In this document: piece after piece, positions 43,601 through 52,733 of the stretch
How positions within the stretch are numbered: position 1 is the stretch's first letter
Layout: each line of letters begins with the position of its first letter
From: Dysosmobacter acutus
GTDB taxonomy: Bacteria; Bacillota; Clostridia; Oscillospirales; Oscillospiraceae
Direction of reading: 5' to 3'
NCBI RefSeq assembly: GCF_018919205.1
Contig: NZ_JAHLQN010000001.1
Span: 248,001-312,000, forward strand
DNA length: 64,000 nucleotides
Notes under the pieces: model-generated
Database searches by the model: none
The model's input: only the letters and a program-made list of their open reading frames with translations
What the model was told of the DNA's origin: nothing
Position numbers and translations under genes: made by a program

Positions 43601-44106
43601 GCGCCCTCCACCTGGTCGGAGCGGGTATAGCCCGCCGCGGTCAGCTTCTCCGCCAGGGCCTGGGGGTCCGCCCGGCCGCCCACCTTCACCGTAAAGGCCG
43701 CGTTCAACAGCACCTCCCGGGGAATGGAGCGCTGCATCAGAGCGTCCACCGTGGCCACCACCACGCCCTCCCCGCCCCTTGCAAGCGCGTAGAGGGCGGC
43801 CAGGCGCCGGTGCTCCCAACTGCGGGAGAAAGCGGCGGAGGTAAGCTGGAAGTCGCGGCTGAGCAGCCGCAGCGGCTCCCGTCCCATCAGCGTCTTCAGG
43901 TCCAGACACAGCCTGAGGGCCTCTTTTTCATCGCCGCAGACCATCACCAACGGCCGGCTGAGGCGCTGGGCCAGGGACGCGGAAATCTGAGACCGGTGCA
44001 CCGGGGCCGTTCCGGATACCGCCACCGGACAGCGGCCGCCCTCAATCCGCCGGGCAAGCTCCTCGATCTCCGGAATTTTCAGCAGTGCGTTTGTCAGGGC
44101 CTCCAT
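40594..44106 (-). CDS. mfd: Transcription-repair coupling factor
   Basis: About 1170 aa. UvrB-like N-terminal domains are recognised by [13 protein letters not shown] and [13 protein letters not shown]. The RNA-polymerase-interacting CarD-like domain follows ([23 protein letters not shown]), then the RecG-like helicase ([92 protein letters not shown]) and the TRCF C-terminal domain. It removes stalled RNA polymerase and recruits UvrA. Its place downstream of pth and prs is the standard Firmicutes order. CAAGGAGG precedes the ATG. Confidence 0.96.
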   Translation of the reverse strand: [1170 protein letters not shown]

Positions 44107-44248
44107 ATCGGCCTCCTTGTCTTAATTTGTTAAAATTTGCCAATTATACGCGCATAGGGGCGCACTCCGCCCCTTGCGGGGAGGGGTGTGCCTCCGAATT
44201 CATCCTGATTTATAGTATACGCCCGCTGTCAAGGCGAACCATGTTCTT

Positions 44249-44836
44249 TCAGTTGAAGCGCCCCATGGCCTTGCGCAGCTCCTCGCCGGAGCAGATGGCC
44301 TCCGCCGCGTCAGCCGCCCGGGCAAAGGAATTCAGAAGAATTTTTCGCTCGGCCATGCTTGGTGTGCCCGTCACCCAGTCGGCCATGTCGTAGTCCGGAT
44401 TGGTGGGGGAGCCCACGCCGATCTTGATTCGGGGGAACTGGTCGCTGCCCAGGTGGGCAATGATGTTTTTGATGCCGTTGTGGCCGCCCGCGCTGCCGGA
44501 GGGCCGGATGCGTATTTTCCCAACCGGCAGGTAGATGTCGTCGAAGATCACCAGCAGGTGGTCCAGGGGCACCTTATAAAACTTCACCGCCTCCACAACC
44601 GCCTCGCCGGAGAGGTTCATATAGGTCTGGGGCTTCATCAGCAGCACCTTGGCGCCACCGAAGGAGAAGATGTTACAGGCGGACTTGAACTTGATCTTGT
44701 TGATCTTGACATGCTCCCGCTCCGCAATCAGATCGGCGGTGAGGAAGCCCATGTTGTGGCGGGTATTGGCGTACTCGCTGCCCGGATTTCCAAGGCATGC
44801 GATGATCCACTCCACGCCGGAGGGTTTTCCAAACAT
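44249..44836 (-). CDS. pth: Peptidyl-tRNA hydrolase
   Basis: About 195 aa. The N-terminal IIACLGNPGSEYANTRHNMGF holds the active-site histidine, followed by KPQTYMNLSGEAV, LLVIFDDIYLPVGKIRIRPSGSAGGHNGIKNI and GVGSPTNPDYDMADWV, all family signatures. It releases tRNA from prematurely dropped peptides. Gene order glmU-prs-pth-mfd is conserved in Firmicutes. AAAGGGA precedes the ATG. Confidence 0.96.
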   Translation of the reverse strand: MFGKPSGVEWIIACLGNPGSEYANTRHNMGFLTADLIAEREHVKINKIKFKSACNIFSFGGAKVLLMKPQTYMNLSGEAVVEAVKFYKVPLDHLLVIFDDIYLPVGKIRIRPSGSAGGHNGIKNIIAHLGSDQFPRIKIGVGSPTNPDYDMADWVTGTPSMAERKILLNSFARAADAAEAICSGEELRKAMGRFN

Positions 44837-44863
44837 AAAGTATCCCTTTCCAGAAAAGTGTAA

Positions 44864-44894
44864 GGGCGGGGCAGGGGAAGCCCCCCGCCCCGCT
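44864..44894 (-). terminator. GC-rich hairpin between prs and pth
   Basis: On the minus strand a GCGGGGCGGGG stretch can pair with CCCCTGCCCCGCCC just after the prs stop. The stem is imperfect and the U-tract poor, so it may only attenuate transcription into pth. Confidence 0.4.
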
Positions 44895-44908
44895 TTTATC
44901 CGTTTGTT

Positions 44909-45868
44909 TTAGCGGAACAGCTTGGAGATGGAAATCTCCTGGTAGGTGCGCTCAATGGCCTCGGCAAACATGGGGGCCACGGTGAGGTACTTGATCTTCT
45001 CGCTGGCACCCTCGGCAATGGGGGGGATGGTGTCCAGCAGGGCAAGCTCGGTGATCACGCTGTTGTTGATCCGCTCGATGGCGGGGCCGGAGAGGACGCC
45101 GTGGGAGGCGCAGGCATGGACGCTCTTGGCGTGGCCGATGTCGATCAGCGCCTTGGCGGCATTGCACAGGGATCCGCCGGTATCCACCATGTCGTCGAAA
45201 ATGATGCAGTCCTTGCCCTCCACGTCGCCGATGACGTTCATGACCTCGCAGGAGTTGGCCTTCTGGCGGCGCTTATCCACAATGGCCAGGGACATATGGA
45301 GCTTCTGGGCAAAGGCGCGGGCCCGGGCCACGGAACCCACGTCGGGGGAGACCACCATCATGTCCTCGCACTGGGAGCCAAACTTCTTGGCATAGTAGTC
45401 CACAAAAATGGGGTTGCCGGCCAGGTTATCCACGGGGATATCAAAAAAGCCCTGAATCTGGGAGGCGTGCAGGTCCATGGTCAGCACCCGGTCCGCGCCG
45501 GCGGCGGTGACCATATTGGCCACAAGCTTGGCGGTGATGGGATCACGGGCCTTGGCCTTGCGGTCCTGACGGGCGTAGCCGTAGTAGGGCATCACCGCGG
45601 TGATGCGTCCGGCGCTGGCCCGCTTAAGCGCGTCGATCATGATGAGCAGCTCCATCAGGTTCCGGTTCACCGGATTGCAGGTGGACTGGATGACGAATAC
45701 GTCGGAGCCTCGGACAGTCTCATACAGCGAGACGAAAATCTCACCGTCGGAAAATGTCCCAACCTCAGACTCGCCCAACTTGGTGCCCATGATTTTGCAG
45801 ACTTCCTCCGCCAGCTTGTGGTTCGCATTGCCTGTGAACACCTTGATATCTTTGCCGTGTGCAATCAT
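44909..45868 (-). CDS. prs: Ribose-phosphate pyrophosphokinase
   Basis: About 319 aa. It makes PRPP from ribose 5-phosphate and ATP for purine, pyrimidine, NAD, His and Trp synthesis. Characteristic segments are FTGNANHKLAEEVCKIMGTKLGESEVGTFSDGEIFV, the ATP/pyrophosphate region MPYYGYARQDRKAKARDPITAKLVANM, the DLHASQIQGFFDIPVDNL segment and the PRPP loop CIIFDDMVDTGGSLCNAA. Length is normal. It lies 36 nt after glmU. Confidence 0.97.
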   Translation of the reverse strand: MIAHGKDIKVFTGNANHKLAEEVCKIMGTKLGESEVGTFSDGEIFVSLYETVRGSDVFVIQSTCNPVNRNLMELLIMIDALKRASAGRITAVMPYYGYARQDRKAKARDPITAKLVANMVTAAGADRVLTMDLHASQIQGFFDIPVDNLAGNPIFVDYYAKKFGSQCEDMMVVSPDVGSVARARAFAQKLHMSLAIVDKRRQKANSCEVMNVIGDVEGKDCIIFDDMVDTGGSLCNAAKALIDIGHAKSVHACASHGVLSGPAIERINNSVITELALLDTIPPIAEGASEKIKYLTVAPMFAEAIERTYQEISISKLFR

Positions 45869-45904
45869 TTTAAGCGCCCTCTTTCTGTTATCTATCGTTA
45901 TTTT

Positions 45905-47038
45905 TCAGTCTTTCTTCTCCGCGTGGAGCGCCCGCCGCCGGGCGGCCCAGCCCTCCAGGTTCTTCTGCCGCGCCCTGGCCACCGCCAGCGCGTCGGCCGG
46001 CACCTCGTCGGTGATGGTGCTGCCCGCCGCGGTGTAGGCGCCTTCGCCCACCGTCACCGGTGCGATGAGGTTGGTGTTGCAGCCGATAAACGCACGGTCG
46101 CCGATGGTGCAGCGGTATTTTTTGAACCCGTCATAATTGGTGGTCACGGTGCCGCAGCCGAAGTTGACCTTTTGGCCCACGTCGCTGTCTCCCACATAGG
46201 TCAGGTGGGAGATCTTGGTGCCGTCGCCGATGACGGAGTTCTTCACCTCCACAAAATCGCCCACCTTGATGTCGTCGCCGATGACGCAGCCCGGGCGGAT
46301 ATAGGCGAAGGGCCCCACCTTCACCCGGCTGCCGATGGTGCTTTCGTTGGCCTGGGAGGCGTTGACGGTGGTCCCATCTCCCACCGTGCAGTCCCGGATC
46401 ATGGCGTTGGGGCCGATCTCGCAGTCCCGGCCGATTGTCGTCTCTCCCCGCAAAATGGTGCCCGGCAGCACCACCGTGCCCGCTCCAATCTCCACCCGGG
46501 GGTCGATGTACACAGAGGAGCCGTCCAGAATGTGGACGCCGGCGGCCGCATGGCGCCGTACAATCTCGTCCCGGCAGGAAAGCTCCATCTCACGCAGGCG
46601 CGGAAGGTCATACACAGCGGTAAACCCTGTAAGCTCCCGGGCGCCGGGGACGGCGCCGCCGCTGCCTTCCCTCCAGCTTTCGCGCAGAGCCGATGCCTGT
46701 GCGGTATAGGCGTAGCAGCTCCCGCCCGGCAGCTGCAAAGGAAGCATCTCACAGGGGAAAACCTCCACCTCTCCCTCCTGGGATAAAAAGTCCATCAGCG
46801 CCTCACGGCTGCCGGAGACCAGGACATCCGCCTCCGCCGGGAAGCATCCGCGCAGCTCCGCGGCGTACTCCTCTTTGTCCCAGACAACAAAAAACCGCTG
46901 GATACTGCGCGCCATCAATGTCTTGCCCACCCAAGTCAAAAGGGGACAAAATAAAACGGATTGCAGCATCAGCGGCCGGACCACTCCCTCACAGGAGGCT
47001 TCATCAGGCAAAAAGAGAACTGCTCGTGTCTGATTCAT
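45905..47038 (-). CDS. glmU: GlmU-like protein with degenerate N-terminal domain
   Basis: About 377 aa against about 456 for bifunctional GlmU. Residues from about 170 onward are a left-handed beta-helix with the acetyltransferase features intact: FAYIRPG (244-250), catalytic His in ISHLTYVGD (H278), and NYDG (301-304). The first ~165 residues replace the uridyltransferase; the pyrophosphorylase motif LAAGxGTRM is absent and the segment is short and unlike a nucleotidyltransferase. It could thus acetylate glucosamine-1-phosphate but probably not make UDP-GlcNAc. Gene order (before prs, pth, mfd) identifies it as the glmU locus. AGGAGGG precedes the ATG. Confidence 0.88.
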   Translation of the reverse strand: MNQTRAVLFLPDEASCEGVVRPLMLQSVLFCPLLTWVGKTLMARSIQRFFVVWDKEEYAAELRGCFPAEADVLVSGSREALMDFLSQEGEVEVFPCEMLPLQLPGGSCYAYTAQASALRESWREGSGGAVPGARELTGFTAVYDLPRLREMELSCRDEIVRRHAAAGVHILDGSSVYIDPRVEIGAGTVVLPGTILRGETTIGRDCEIGPNAMIRDCTVGDGTTVNASQANESTIGSRVKVGPFAYIRPGCVIGDDIKVGDFVEVKNSVIGDGTKISHLTYVGDSDVGQKVNFGCGTVTTNYDGFKKYRCTIGDRAFIGCNTNLIAPVTVGEGAYTAAGSTITDEVPADALAVARARQKNLEGWAARRRALHAEKKD

Positions 47039-47349
47039 AGGAAATCCCTCCTGTCGTCAAGTCTTATCCACATTATAACAAACAAAAAGGGAAAATCCAG
47101 TGGTTGGGATAAAATAAATAATAGAATTTTCCCCCTGGTTTTTGGATAGATTGAACGGTTTTTGATACACGGTCCATCCTCTTCCAAATGGGAAGCATGA
47201 AATTTTGTCATTTTATGTTGTTTTTTCAGACAGAGCTGTAAAATTGTTGTGATTTCTTTTGAATTTCTGATAAAATTCTCACTTTACAGTTGAATTTGCG
47301 ATTGGAATGCATTACAATAGGGTGCGTTCATCTGGACGGAGGTCGTTCT
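47039..47349. other. Divergent intergenic region between glmU and trmL
   Basis: About 310 nt, AT-rich. A TATAAT at 47072-47077 (minus strand) is the probable -10 of glmU. A full promoter for trmL lies near the right end. Nothing else recognised. Confidence 0.55.
47290..47318 (+). promoter_or_regulatory. Promoter of trmL
   Basis: TTGAAT, 17 nt, TACAAT, about 32 nt upstream of the ATG. Confidence 0.6.
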
Positions 47350-47838
47350 ATGCTGCATATTGTTCTGGTGGAGCCGGAAATCCCGCAAAACTGCGGCAAT
47401 ATCGCCCGCACCTGTGCGGCCACCGGCAGCCATCTGCATCTCATTGAGCCCCTGGGCTTTGACATCTCCGAGCGGGCTGTGCGCCGGGCCGGCCTGGACT
47501 ACTGGCATCTGGTGGATGTGTCGGTCTATGAAAACTTAGATGCGCTGTTCCGGCTTCATCCGGAGGCGGCCGACAATCTCTACCTGACCACCACCAAGGC
47601 GCCCCGGCCGTACAGCGAGGCCGTCTTCACCGACGGGTGCTGGCTCTTTTTCGGCAAGGAGACCGCGGGGCTGCCCCAGGACTTCCGGGAGGCATATGCC
47701 GCCCGGTGCGTCCGTCTGCCCATGGTTTCCGAGGCCCGGAGCCTGAACCTCTCCAACACGGTGGCCGTGTGCGCCTATGAGGCGCTGCGCCAGATGGGCT
47801 TTCCCGGTCTTCTGGACCATGGGGAAATGGCCAGATAG
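47350..47838 (+). CDS. trmL: tRNA (cytidine/uridine-34-2'-O)-methyltransferase
   Basis: About 162 aa SPOUT-family methyltransferase. It opens LHIVLVEPEIPQNCGNIARTCAATGSHLHLIEPLGF. The SAM-binding knot is formed by DNLYLTTTKAPRPYSEAVF, FFGKETAGLP and VRLPMVSEARSLNLSNTVAVCAYEALRQ. It methylates the wobble base of certain leucine tRNAs. The start is at the ATG with CGGAGG upstream; the longer frame includes the promoter. Confidence 0.93.
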   Translation: MLHIVLVEPEIPQNCGNIARTCAATGSHLHLIEPLGFDISERAVRRAGLDYWHLVDVSVYENLDALFRLHPEAADNLYLTTTKAPRPYSEAVFTDGCWLFFGKETAGLPQDFREAYAARCVRLPMVSEARSLNLSNTVAVCAYEALRQMGFPGLLDHGEMAR

Positions 47839-47930
47839 CGGCTCAGTTTGGGGAAATTTTCTGATTCTCCGGCCATACTATGCTTATCCTGATTCCAAAT
47901 CATCCTGTCGCATAAAGGAGATACCATTAT

Positions 47931-49127
47931 ATGAACTACAATAAAAAAACGGTCAGGGACGTGGAGGTCCGCGGCAAGAAGGTTCTGCTGCGGTGCGACT
48001 TCAACGTGCCCATGGCCAAGGACGGCAGCGGCGTCATCACCGACGACAAGCGCATCCGGGCCGCTCTGCCCACCATCACCTACCTGCTGGACCAGGGAGC
48101 CGCGGTGATCGCCTGCTCCCACATGGGTAAGCCCAAGGGCGAGGTGAAGCCGGAGCTTTCTTTGAAGCCCGTGGCCGCCCGGCTCAGCGAACTGCTGGGC
48201 AGGGAGGTCATCATGGCCGGCGACGTGGTGGGGCCCGACGCCCAGGCTAAGGCCGCCGCTTTGCAGGGCGGTCAGATCATGCTCCTTGAAAACACCCGCT
48301 TTGAACCCGGCGAAACCAAGAACGACCCGGCTCTTGCAAAGGCCATGGCCTCTCTTGCGGACCTCTATGTCTCCGACGCCTTCGGCGCCGTCCACCGGGC
48401 CCACGCCTCCACCGCCGGTGTGGCCGGGTATCTGCCCGCCGTCTCCGGCTTTTTGATTGAGAAGGAGTTGGAGGTTATCGGCGGCGCTCTGCAGAACCCC
48501 AAGCGTCCCCTGGTGGCCATTTTGGGCGGCAGCAAGGTGTCCTCCAAGATTGGGGTCATCAACAACCTGCTGGAGCTGGCGGACACCATCATCATCGGCG
48601 GCGGCATGGCCTACACCTTCTCCGCCGCCCAGGGCGGCAAGGTGGGCGAGAGCCTGCTTGAGGCCGACTGGGAGGGCTACGCCAACGAGATGGTGCAGAA
48701 AGCAGCAGACAAGGGCGTCCGGCTGTTGCTGCCCGTGGACACAGTCTGCGCCGATCAGTTTGCCCCGGACGCCAAAAGCCAGGTGGTGAAGGCCGGCGAG
48801 ATTCCCGACGGCTGGCAGGGCCTGGACATTGGACCCGAAACCATCGCCCTCTACTGCGGCGCTGTGGCCGACGCGGGCACCGTGATCTGGAACGGCCCCA
48901 TGGGCGTCTTTGAGTTCCCCGCCTTTGCAAGGGGCACCGAGGCTGTGGCCGAGGCGCTGAGCAAAACCGGCGCCATCACCATCATCGGCGGGGGAGACAG
49001 CGCCGCCGCCGTGCAGCAGTTAGGCTACGCCGACAAAATGACCCATATCTCCACCGGCGGCGGAGCCAGCCTGGAGTTCATGGAGGGCAAGGAGCTTCCC
49101 GGGGTGGCCTGCCTGCTGGACAGGTGA
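47931..49127 (+). CDS. pgk: Phosphoglycerate kinase
   Basis: About 398 aa. N-terminal [13 protein letters not shown] and [14 protein letters not shown], then the SHMGKPKGE and [16 protein letters not shown] segments, the [12 protein letters not shown] hinge and the C-terminal nucleotide site [15 protein letters not shown] with GGGDSAAAV. Generates ATP from 1,3-bisphosphoglycerate. Length normal. AAAGGAGA precedes the ATG. It heads a lower-glycolysis run with tpiA and gpmI; gap and enolase genes are not included. Confidence 0.97.
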   Translation: MNYNKKTVRDVEVRGKKVLLRCDFNVPMAKDGSGVITDDKRIRAALPTITYLLDQGAAVIACSHMGKPKGEVKPELSLKPVAARLSELLGREVIMAGDVVGPDAQAKAAALQGGQIMLLENTRFEPGETKNDPALAKAMASLADLYVSDAFGAVHRAHASTAGVAGYLPAVSGFLIEKELEVIGGALQNPKRPLVAILGGSKVSSKIGVINNLLELADTIIIGGGMAYTFSAAQGGKVGESLLEADWEGYANEMVQKAADKGVRLLLPVDTVCADQFAPDAKSQVVKAGEIPDGWQGLDIGPETIALYCGAVADAGTVIWNGPMGVFEFPAFARGTEAVAEALSKTGAITIIGGGDSAAAVQQLGYADKMTHISTGGGASLEFMEGKELPGVACLLDR

Positions 49128-49248
49128 GCTCCGGTCCCCGGGCGCGTCAAAGATCGGGAAGCCTCGGGATTGAACCGGTCTCTCATTTGTATCCTCTTCG
49201 CGGCTGTGTGGGCCGCATCACATATTAGATAAGGGAGTATCAGAATTC

Positions 49249-50022
49249 ATGAATCGCAGATATCGTAAAACTATCATCGCCGGCAACTGGAAGATGAATA
49301 AGACCGCCACGGAAACCAAGCAGTTCGCCGAAGAGCTTAAGCCCATCCTGCCCAAGGCCAAGTGGTGCGAGGTGGTGGTCTGTGTGCCTGCCTGCAACAT
49401 CTCCACGGCGATCCGTGCCTTCAAGGATATGCGGGTGTCCATCGGCGCGGAAAATCTCTACTATGAAAAAAGCGGCGCTTACACCGGAGAGGTGTCCGCC
49501 GACATGCTGAAGGACCTGGGCGTGAAATATGTCATCATCGGCCACTCCGAGCGGCGGCAGTATTTCGGCGAGACCGACGCCACCGTCAGCCGCAAGGTGC
49601 ACGCCGCTCTGGACGCGGGCCTGCTGCCCATTATCTGCGTGGGTGAATCCCTGGAACAGCGTGAGGCGGGCGTCACCGCCGATTGGATCGCCCTGCAGGT
49701 AAAGTCCGCTCTGGTGGGCGTCAGCGCCGACAAACTGCGCAAGTGCGTCATCGCCTATGAGCCCATCTGGGCCATCGGCACCGGTAAAACCGCCACCGCC
49801 GAGCAGGCGGCTGAGGTCTGCACCGCCATCCGCGCCACCATTCGCTCCCTCTACGGCGCCCGGGTGGCCCGCAGTGTCACCATCCAGTACGGCGGTTCCA
49901 TGAATCCCTCCAACGCGGCAGAACTGCTGGCCCAGCCCGACGTGGACGGCGGCCTGATCGGCGGCGCCGCCCTGGTGCCCCAGAAGTTTGTGGATATCAT
50001 CAACGCTGCAAACCAGGAGTAA
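49249..50022 (+). CDS. tpiA: Triosephosphate isomerase
   Basis: About 257 aa. TIM-barrel motifs are AGNWKMNKT with the substrate-binding Lys, [16 protein letters not shown] with the catalytic His, [14 protein letters not shown] with the catalytic Glu, and YGGSMNPSN and GGLIGGAAL for phosphate binding. Interconverts DHAP and glyceraldehyde 3-phosphate. AAGGGAG precedes the ATG. Confidence 0.97.
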   Translation: MNRRYRKTIIAGNWKMNKTATETKQFAEELKPILPKAKWCEVVVCVPACNISTAIRAFKDMRVSIGAENLYYEKSGAYTGEVSADMLKDLGVKYVIIGHSERRQYFGETDATVSRKVHAALDAGLLPIICVGESLEQREAGVTADWIALQVKSALVGVSADKLRKCVIAYEPIWAIGTGKTATAEQAAEVCTAIRATIRSLYGARVARSVTIQYGGSMNPSNAAELLAQPDVDGGLIGGAALVPQKFVDIINAANQE

Positions 50023-50114
50023 CCAATCCAGTCTGAACAAAGCGCATCTGAAGAGCGCTCCCAACAAGTTCGATGGAGTCTGCCCTTTGCAGACAGAATG
50101 AGGATAGTGGAATC

Positions 50115-51629
50115 ATGAATAAAACACCTACCGCATTGATCATTATGGATGGGTTCGGCCTGTCCGACGCCGTGGACGGCAATGCCATCCGCGCCGCCAA
50201 GACCCCCTGCCTGGACCAGCTGTTCGCTGAATACGCCCACACCACCCTCTCCGCCTCCGGGCTGGATGTGGGGCTGCCGGAAGGCCAGATGGGCAACAGC
50301 GAAGTGGGCCATACCAACATCGGCGGCGGCCGGGTGGTTTTCCAGGACCTGCCCCGCATCACCCGCTCCATTGAGGACGGCTCCTTCTTTCAGAACGAGG
50401 CCTATCTCCGCGCCATGGACCAGTGCCTCAGCAAGGGCACCTCGCTGCACCTGTTCGGCCTGCTCTCCACCGGCGGCGTACATTCCCACCTGAACCACCT
50501 GTGGGCCCTTTTGAAGCTGGCCAGGGAAAAGGGTCTGGAGAAGGTCTATATCCATGCCTTCCTGGATGGGCGCGACACCTCTCCCACCTCCGGGGCAGGA
50601 TTTTTGGAGGAGTGCGTCAGCAAGTGCGCAGAGATCGGCGTTGGCAAAGTGGCCACTGTGATGGGCCGCTACTACGCCATGGACCGCGACAAGCGCTGGG
50701 AGCGGCTGGAAGCCGCCTATGACGCCATGGTCTACGGCGAGGGCGCCGCTGCAAACCCCGATCCCGTTGCCGCGGTGAAGGCCTCCTATGAAAAGGGCGT
50801 CACCGACGAATTTGTGGAGCCGGTGGTCTGCGACAGCGACGGCTGCGTGGGCGACAACGACAGCATTATTTTCTTCAACTTCCGCCCCGACCGGGCCCGA
50901 GAGATCACCCGGGCCTTTGTGGACCCGGAGTTTGACGGCTTTACCCATCAGTATTTCCCCGTGACCTTTGTGTGCAACACCGAGTACGACGCCTCCATGC
51001 CCAACGTGGAGGTGGCCTTCCCCCGCATCCGTGTGGAAAACGGTCTGGGCGAGTATCTGAGCAAGTTGGGGCTGACCCAGCTGCGCATTGCCGAAACGGA
51101 GAAGTACGCCCATGTCACCTTCTTTTTCAACGGCGGCGTGGAAACGGTTTTCCCTGGAGAGGACCGGGTGCTGGTGCCCTCTCCCAAGGTGCCCACCTAT
51201 GACATGCAGCCGGAGATGAGTGCCGTGGAGGTCTGCGACAAGTGTGTGGAGCGGATTGAGTCCGGTGCCTATGACGTCATTATCCTCAATTTTGCCAACT
51301 GCGACATGGTGGGCCATACCGGCGTCTTTGACGCGGCGGTCAAGGCGGTGGAGACTGTGGACGAGTGTGTGGGCCGGGTGGTGAACGCCACGCTGAAGAT
51401 GGGCGGCATCGCAATGGTCACCGCGGACCACGGCAACGCCGAGCAGATGAAGCAGTCCGACGGCAGCCCCATGACCGCTCACTCCACCAACCCGGTGCCC
51501 TTCATTCTCTGCGGCGCCGGCGCGGAGCTGCGCAGCGGAAGGCTGGCCGACATCGCCCCCACCATCCTTGATGTGATGGGTCTTCAGTGCCCGCAAGAGA
51601 TGGACGGCAAAACGCTGATTATCAAGTAA
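50115..51629 (+). CDS. gpmI: 2,3-bisphosphoglycerate-independent phosphoglycerate mutase
   Basis: About 504 aa, manganese-dependent alkaline-phosphatase-fold enzyme. The catalytic serine is in QMGNSEVGHTNIG. Other family segments are STGGVHSHLNHL, FLDGRDTSP, GRYYAMDRDKRWER, NFRPDRAREITRAF, and the metal site NFANCDMVGHTG and TADHGNAEQM. The ATG giving MNKTPTALIIMDGFG is the family-typical start; the upstream open frame adds non-conserved residues. It ends the glycolytic run and is followed by a terminator. Confidence 0.97.
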   Translation: MNKTPTALIIMDGFGLSDAVDGNAIRAAKTPCLDQLFAEYAHTTLSASGLDVGLPEGQMGNSEVGHTNIGGGRVVFQDLPRITRSIEDGSFFQNEAYLRAMDQCLSKGTSLHLFGLLSTGGVHSHLNHLWALLKLAREKGLEKVYIHAFLDGRDTSPTSGAGFLEECVSKCAEIGVGKVATVMGRYYAMDRDKRWERLEAAYDAMVYGEGAAANPDPVAAVKASYEKGVTDEFVEPVVCDSDGCVGDNDSIIFFNFRPDRAREITRAFVDPEFDGFTHQYFPVTFVCNTEYDASMPNVEVAFPRIRVENGLGEYLSKLGLTQLRIAETEKYAHVTFFFNGGVETVFPGEDRVLVPSPKVPTYDMQPEMSAVEVCDKCVERIESGAYDVIILNFANCDMVGHTGVFDAAVKAVETVDECVGRVVNATLKMGGIAMVTADHGNAEQMKQSDGSPMTAHSTNPVPFILCGAGAELRSGRLADIAPTILDVMGLQCPQEMDGKTLIIK

Positions 51630-51640
51630 ACAGGGACCGT

Positions 51641-51674
51641 AAAAAGGGACGGACAAATTGTCCGTCCCTTTTTT
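51641..51674. terminator. Terminator after gpmI
   Basis: A 16-bp perfect stem with a one-base centre (AAAAAGGGACGGACAA and its complement) is followed by T6. It stands between convergent genes. Confidence 0.88.
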
Positions 51675-51684
51675 GTGTGTAATT

Positions 51685-52629
51685 TTACCCGTCTTTTCCA
51701 GGGGCGCCGGCGGATGACTCCTCAGCGATCCCGCCGGTCTCTTCCTTTCCGCTCTTTTTCCACGCAAGGAGCAGCACGGAGGCCAGCACGCAGAGAATCC
51801 CAACGCCTGAGCGCAGGGTCATTTCCTCGTGGAGCAGCACGACGCCGGCTACCACACTGGTCAGCGGTTCAAAGGTGCTCAAAAGCGACGCATGCTGCGG
51901 ACCGCATAATTTGGTTCCAATCTGGAAGAACATGGTCGCCGTGGTGGTGCCGATGGTGAAAAGGCAGATCAGCGCCCAGCCCGTCAGCGTCAGGTGTGCC
52001 CGCAGAGTGCCCATGGCTAAATTCAGCGCCAGCAGCGCCACAGCGCCGGGCGCCTGAATCCAGAGCAGGAGCTGATAGGGCCGCAGCATCTCCTGCAATC
52101 CGGATTTGGCAAGGATGATGATATAGAGGGCATAGGTGATCCCCGACAGAAGCGCGATGAACACGCCGAACGCACTGCCGCTGTCACCGGGCGTATAAAA
52201 GGACAGCACGCCCGCCATACAAAGGACGCAGCAGATCAGCTCCCTGCGGCTGATCTTTTCCCGGAAAAACAGCGCGCATCCCACCAGCACCAGCACGGGA
52301 TAGACAAAGTGGAGCGTGGTGGAGAGCCCGGAGGAGATATAGTTATAAGAGAGGAAGAGAAACGCGGGCGTGGCGGTAAATCCAACGGACAAAAGCGCTA
52401 TCTGGCCCATCCGGCGGCGGCCGATGTGGACCTTCTCCTCCGTATCGCAGCGGCGGCGGTCTGCCCGGTCCAGAAGGTACAAGGGCAAAAGGCTGAGGGT
52501 AAAGCGCATCAGCGTCAAAAAATAGGAGTTTCCCCCATTGGCATAAATGGCCTTGGCGCCGATGGGCATCATACCGAAAACCACCCCGGAGAGAATAATG
52601 TAAAGAATTCCTTTTGTCTTCACGCTCAC
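51685..52629 (-). CDS. DMT/EamA family transporter
   Basis: About 314 aa with ten hydrophobic segments in two EamA repeats. GILYIILSGVVFGMMPIGAKAIYANGG and FALSYNYISSGLSTTLHFVYPVLVLV-type segments belong to the first; ALYIIILAKSGLQEM and STFEPLTSVVAGVVLLHEEMTLRSGVGILCVL belong to the second. Such proteins export metabolites or drugs; the substrate is unknown. The start is one of two close GTG codons (52629 or 52623), both with GGAAGAAGGG-like sequence upstream. The C-terminal tail is polar and cytoplasmic. Convergent with gpmI. Confidence 0.85.
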   Translation of the reverse strand: MSVKTKGILYIILSGVVFGMMPIGAKAIYANGGNSYFLTLMRFTLSLLPLYLLDRADRRRCDTEEKVHIGRRRMGQIALLSVGFTATPAFLFLSYNYISSGLSTTLHFVYPVLVLVGCALFFREKISRRELICCVLCMAGVLSFYTPGDSGSAFGVFIALLSGITYALYIIILAKSGLQEMLRPYQLLLWIQAPGAVALLALNLAMGTLRAHLTLTGWALICLFTIGTTTATMFFQIGTKLCGPQHASLLSTFEPLTSVVAGVVLLHEEMTLRSGVGILCVLASVLLLAWKKSGKEETGGIAEESSAGAPGKDG

Positions 52630-52733
52630 CCTTCTTCCCTGATCAAAATTTCAGAGGATTGTTTTTCACGCTGTTTATTCAGTATATCAGATCGTCCGGC
52701 CCATTGTAAAGGCCAACGGCGGCCGGAAAATGC

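Noticed and set aside
49128..49248. A TCGGGATTGAACCGG stretch that looks like a tRNA T-arm between pgk and tpiA
   Set aside because: The flanking bases do not pair as a T-stem and no acceptor or anticodon arm can be built around it.
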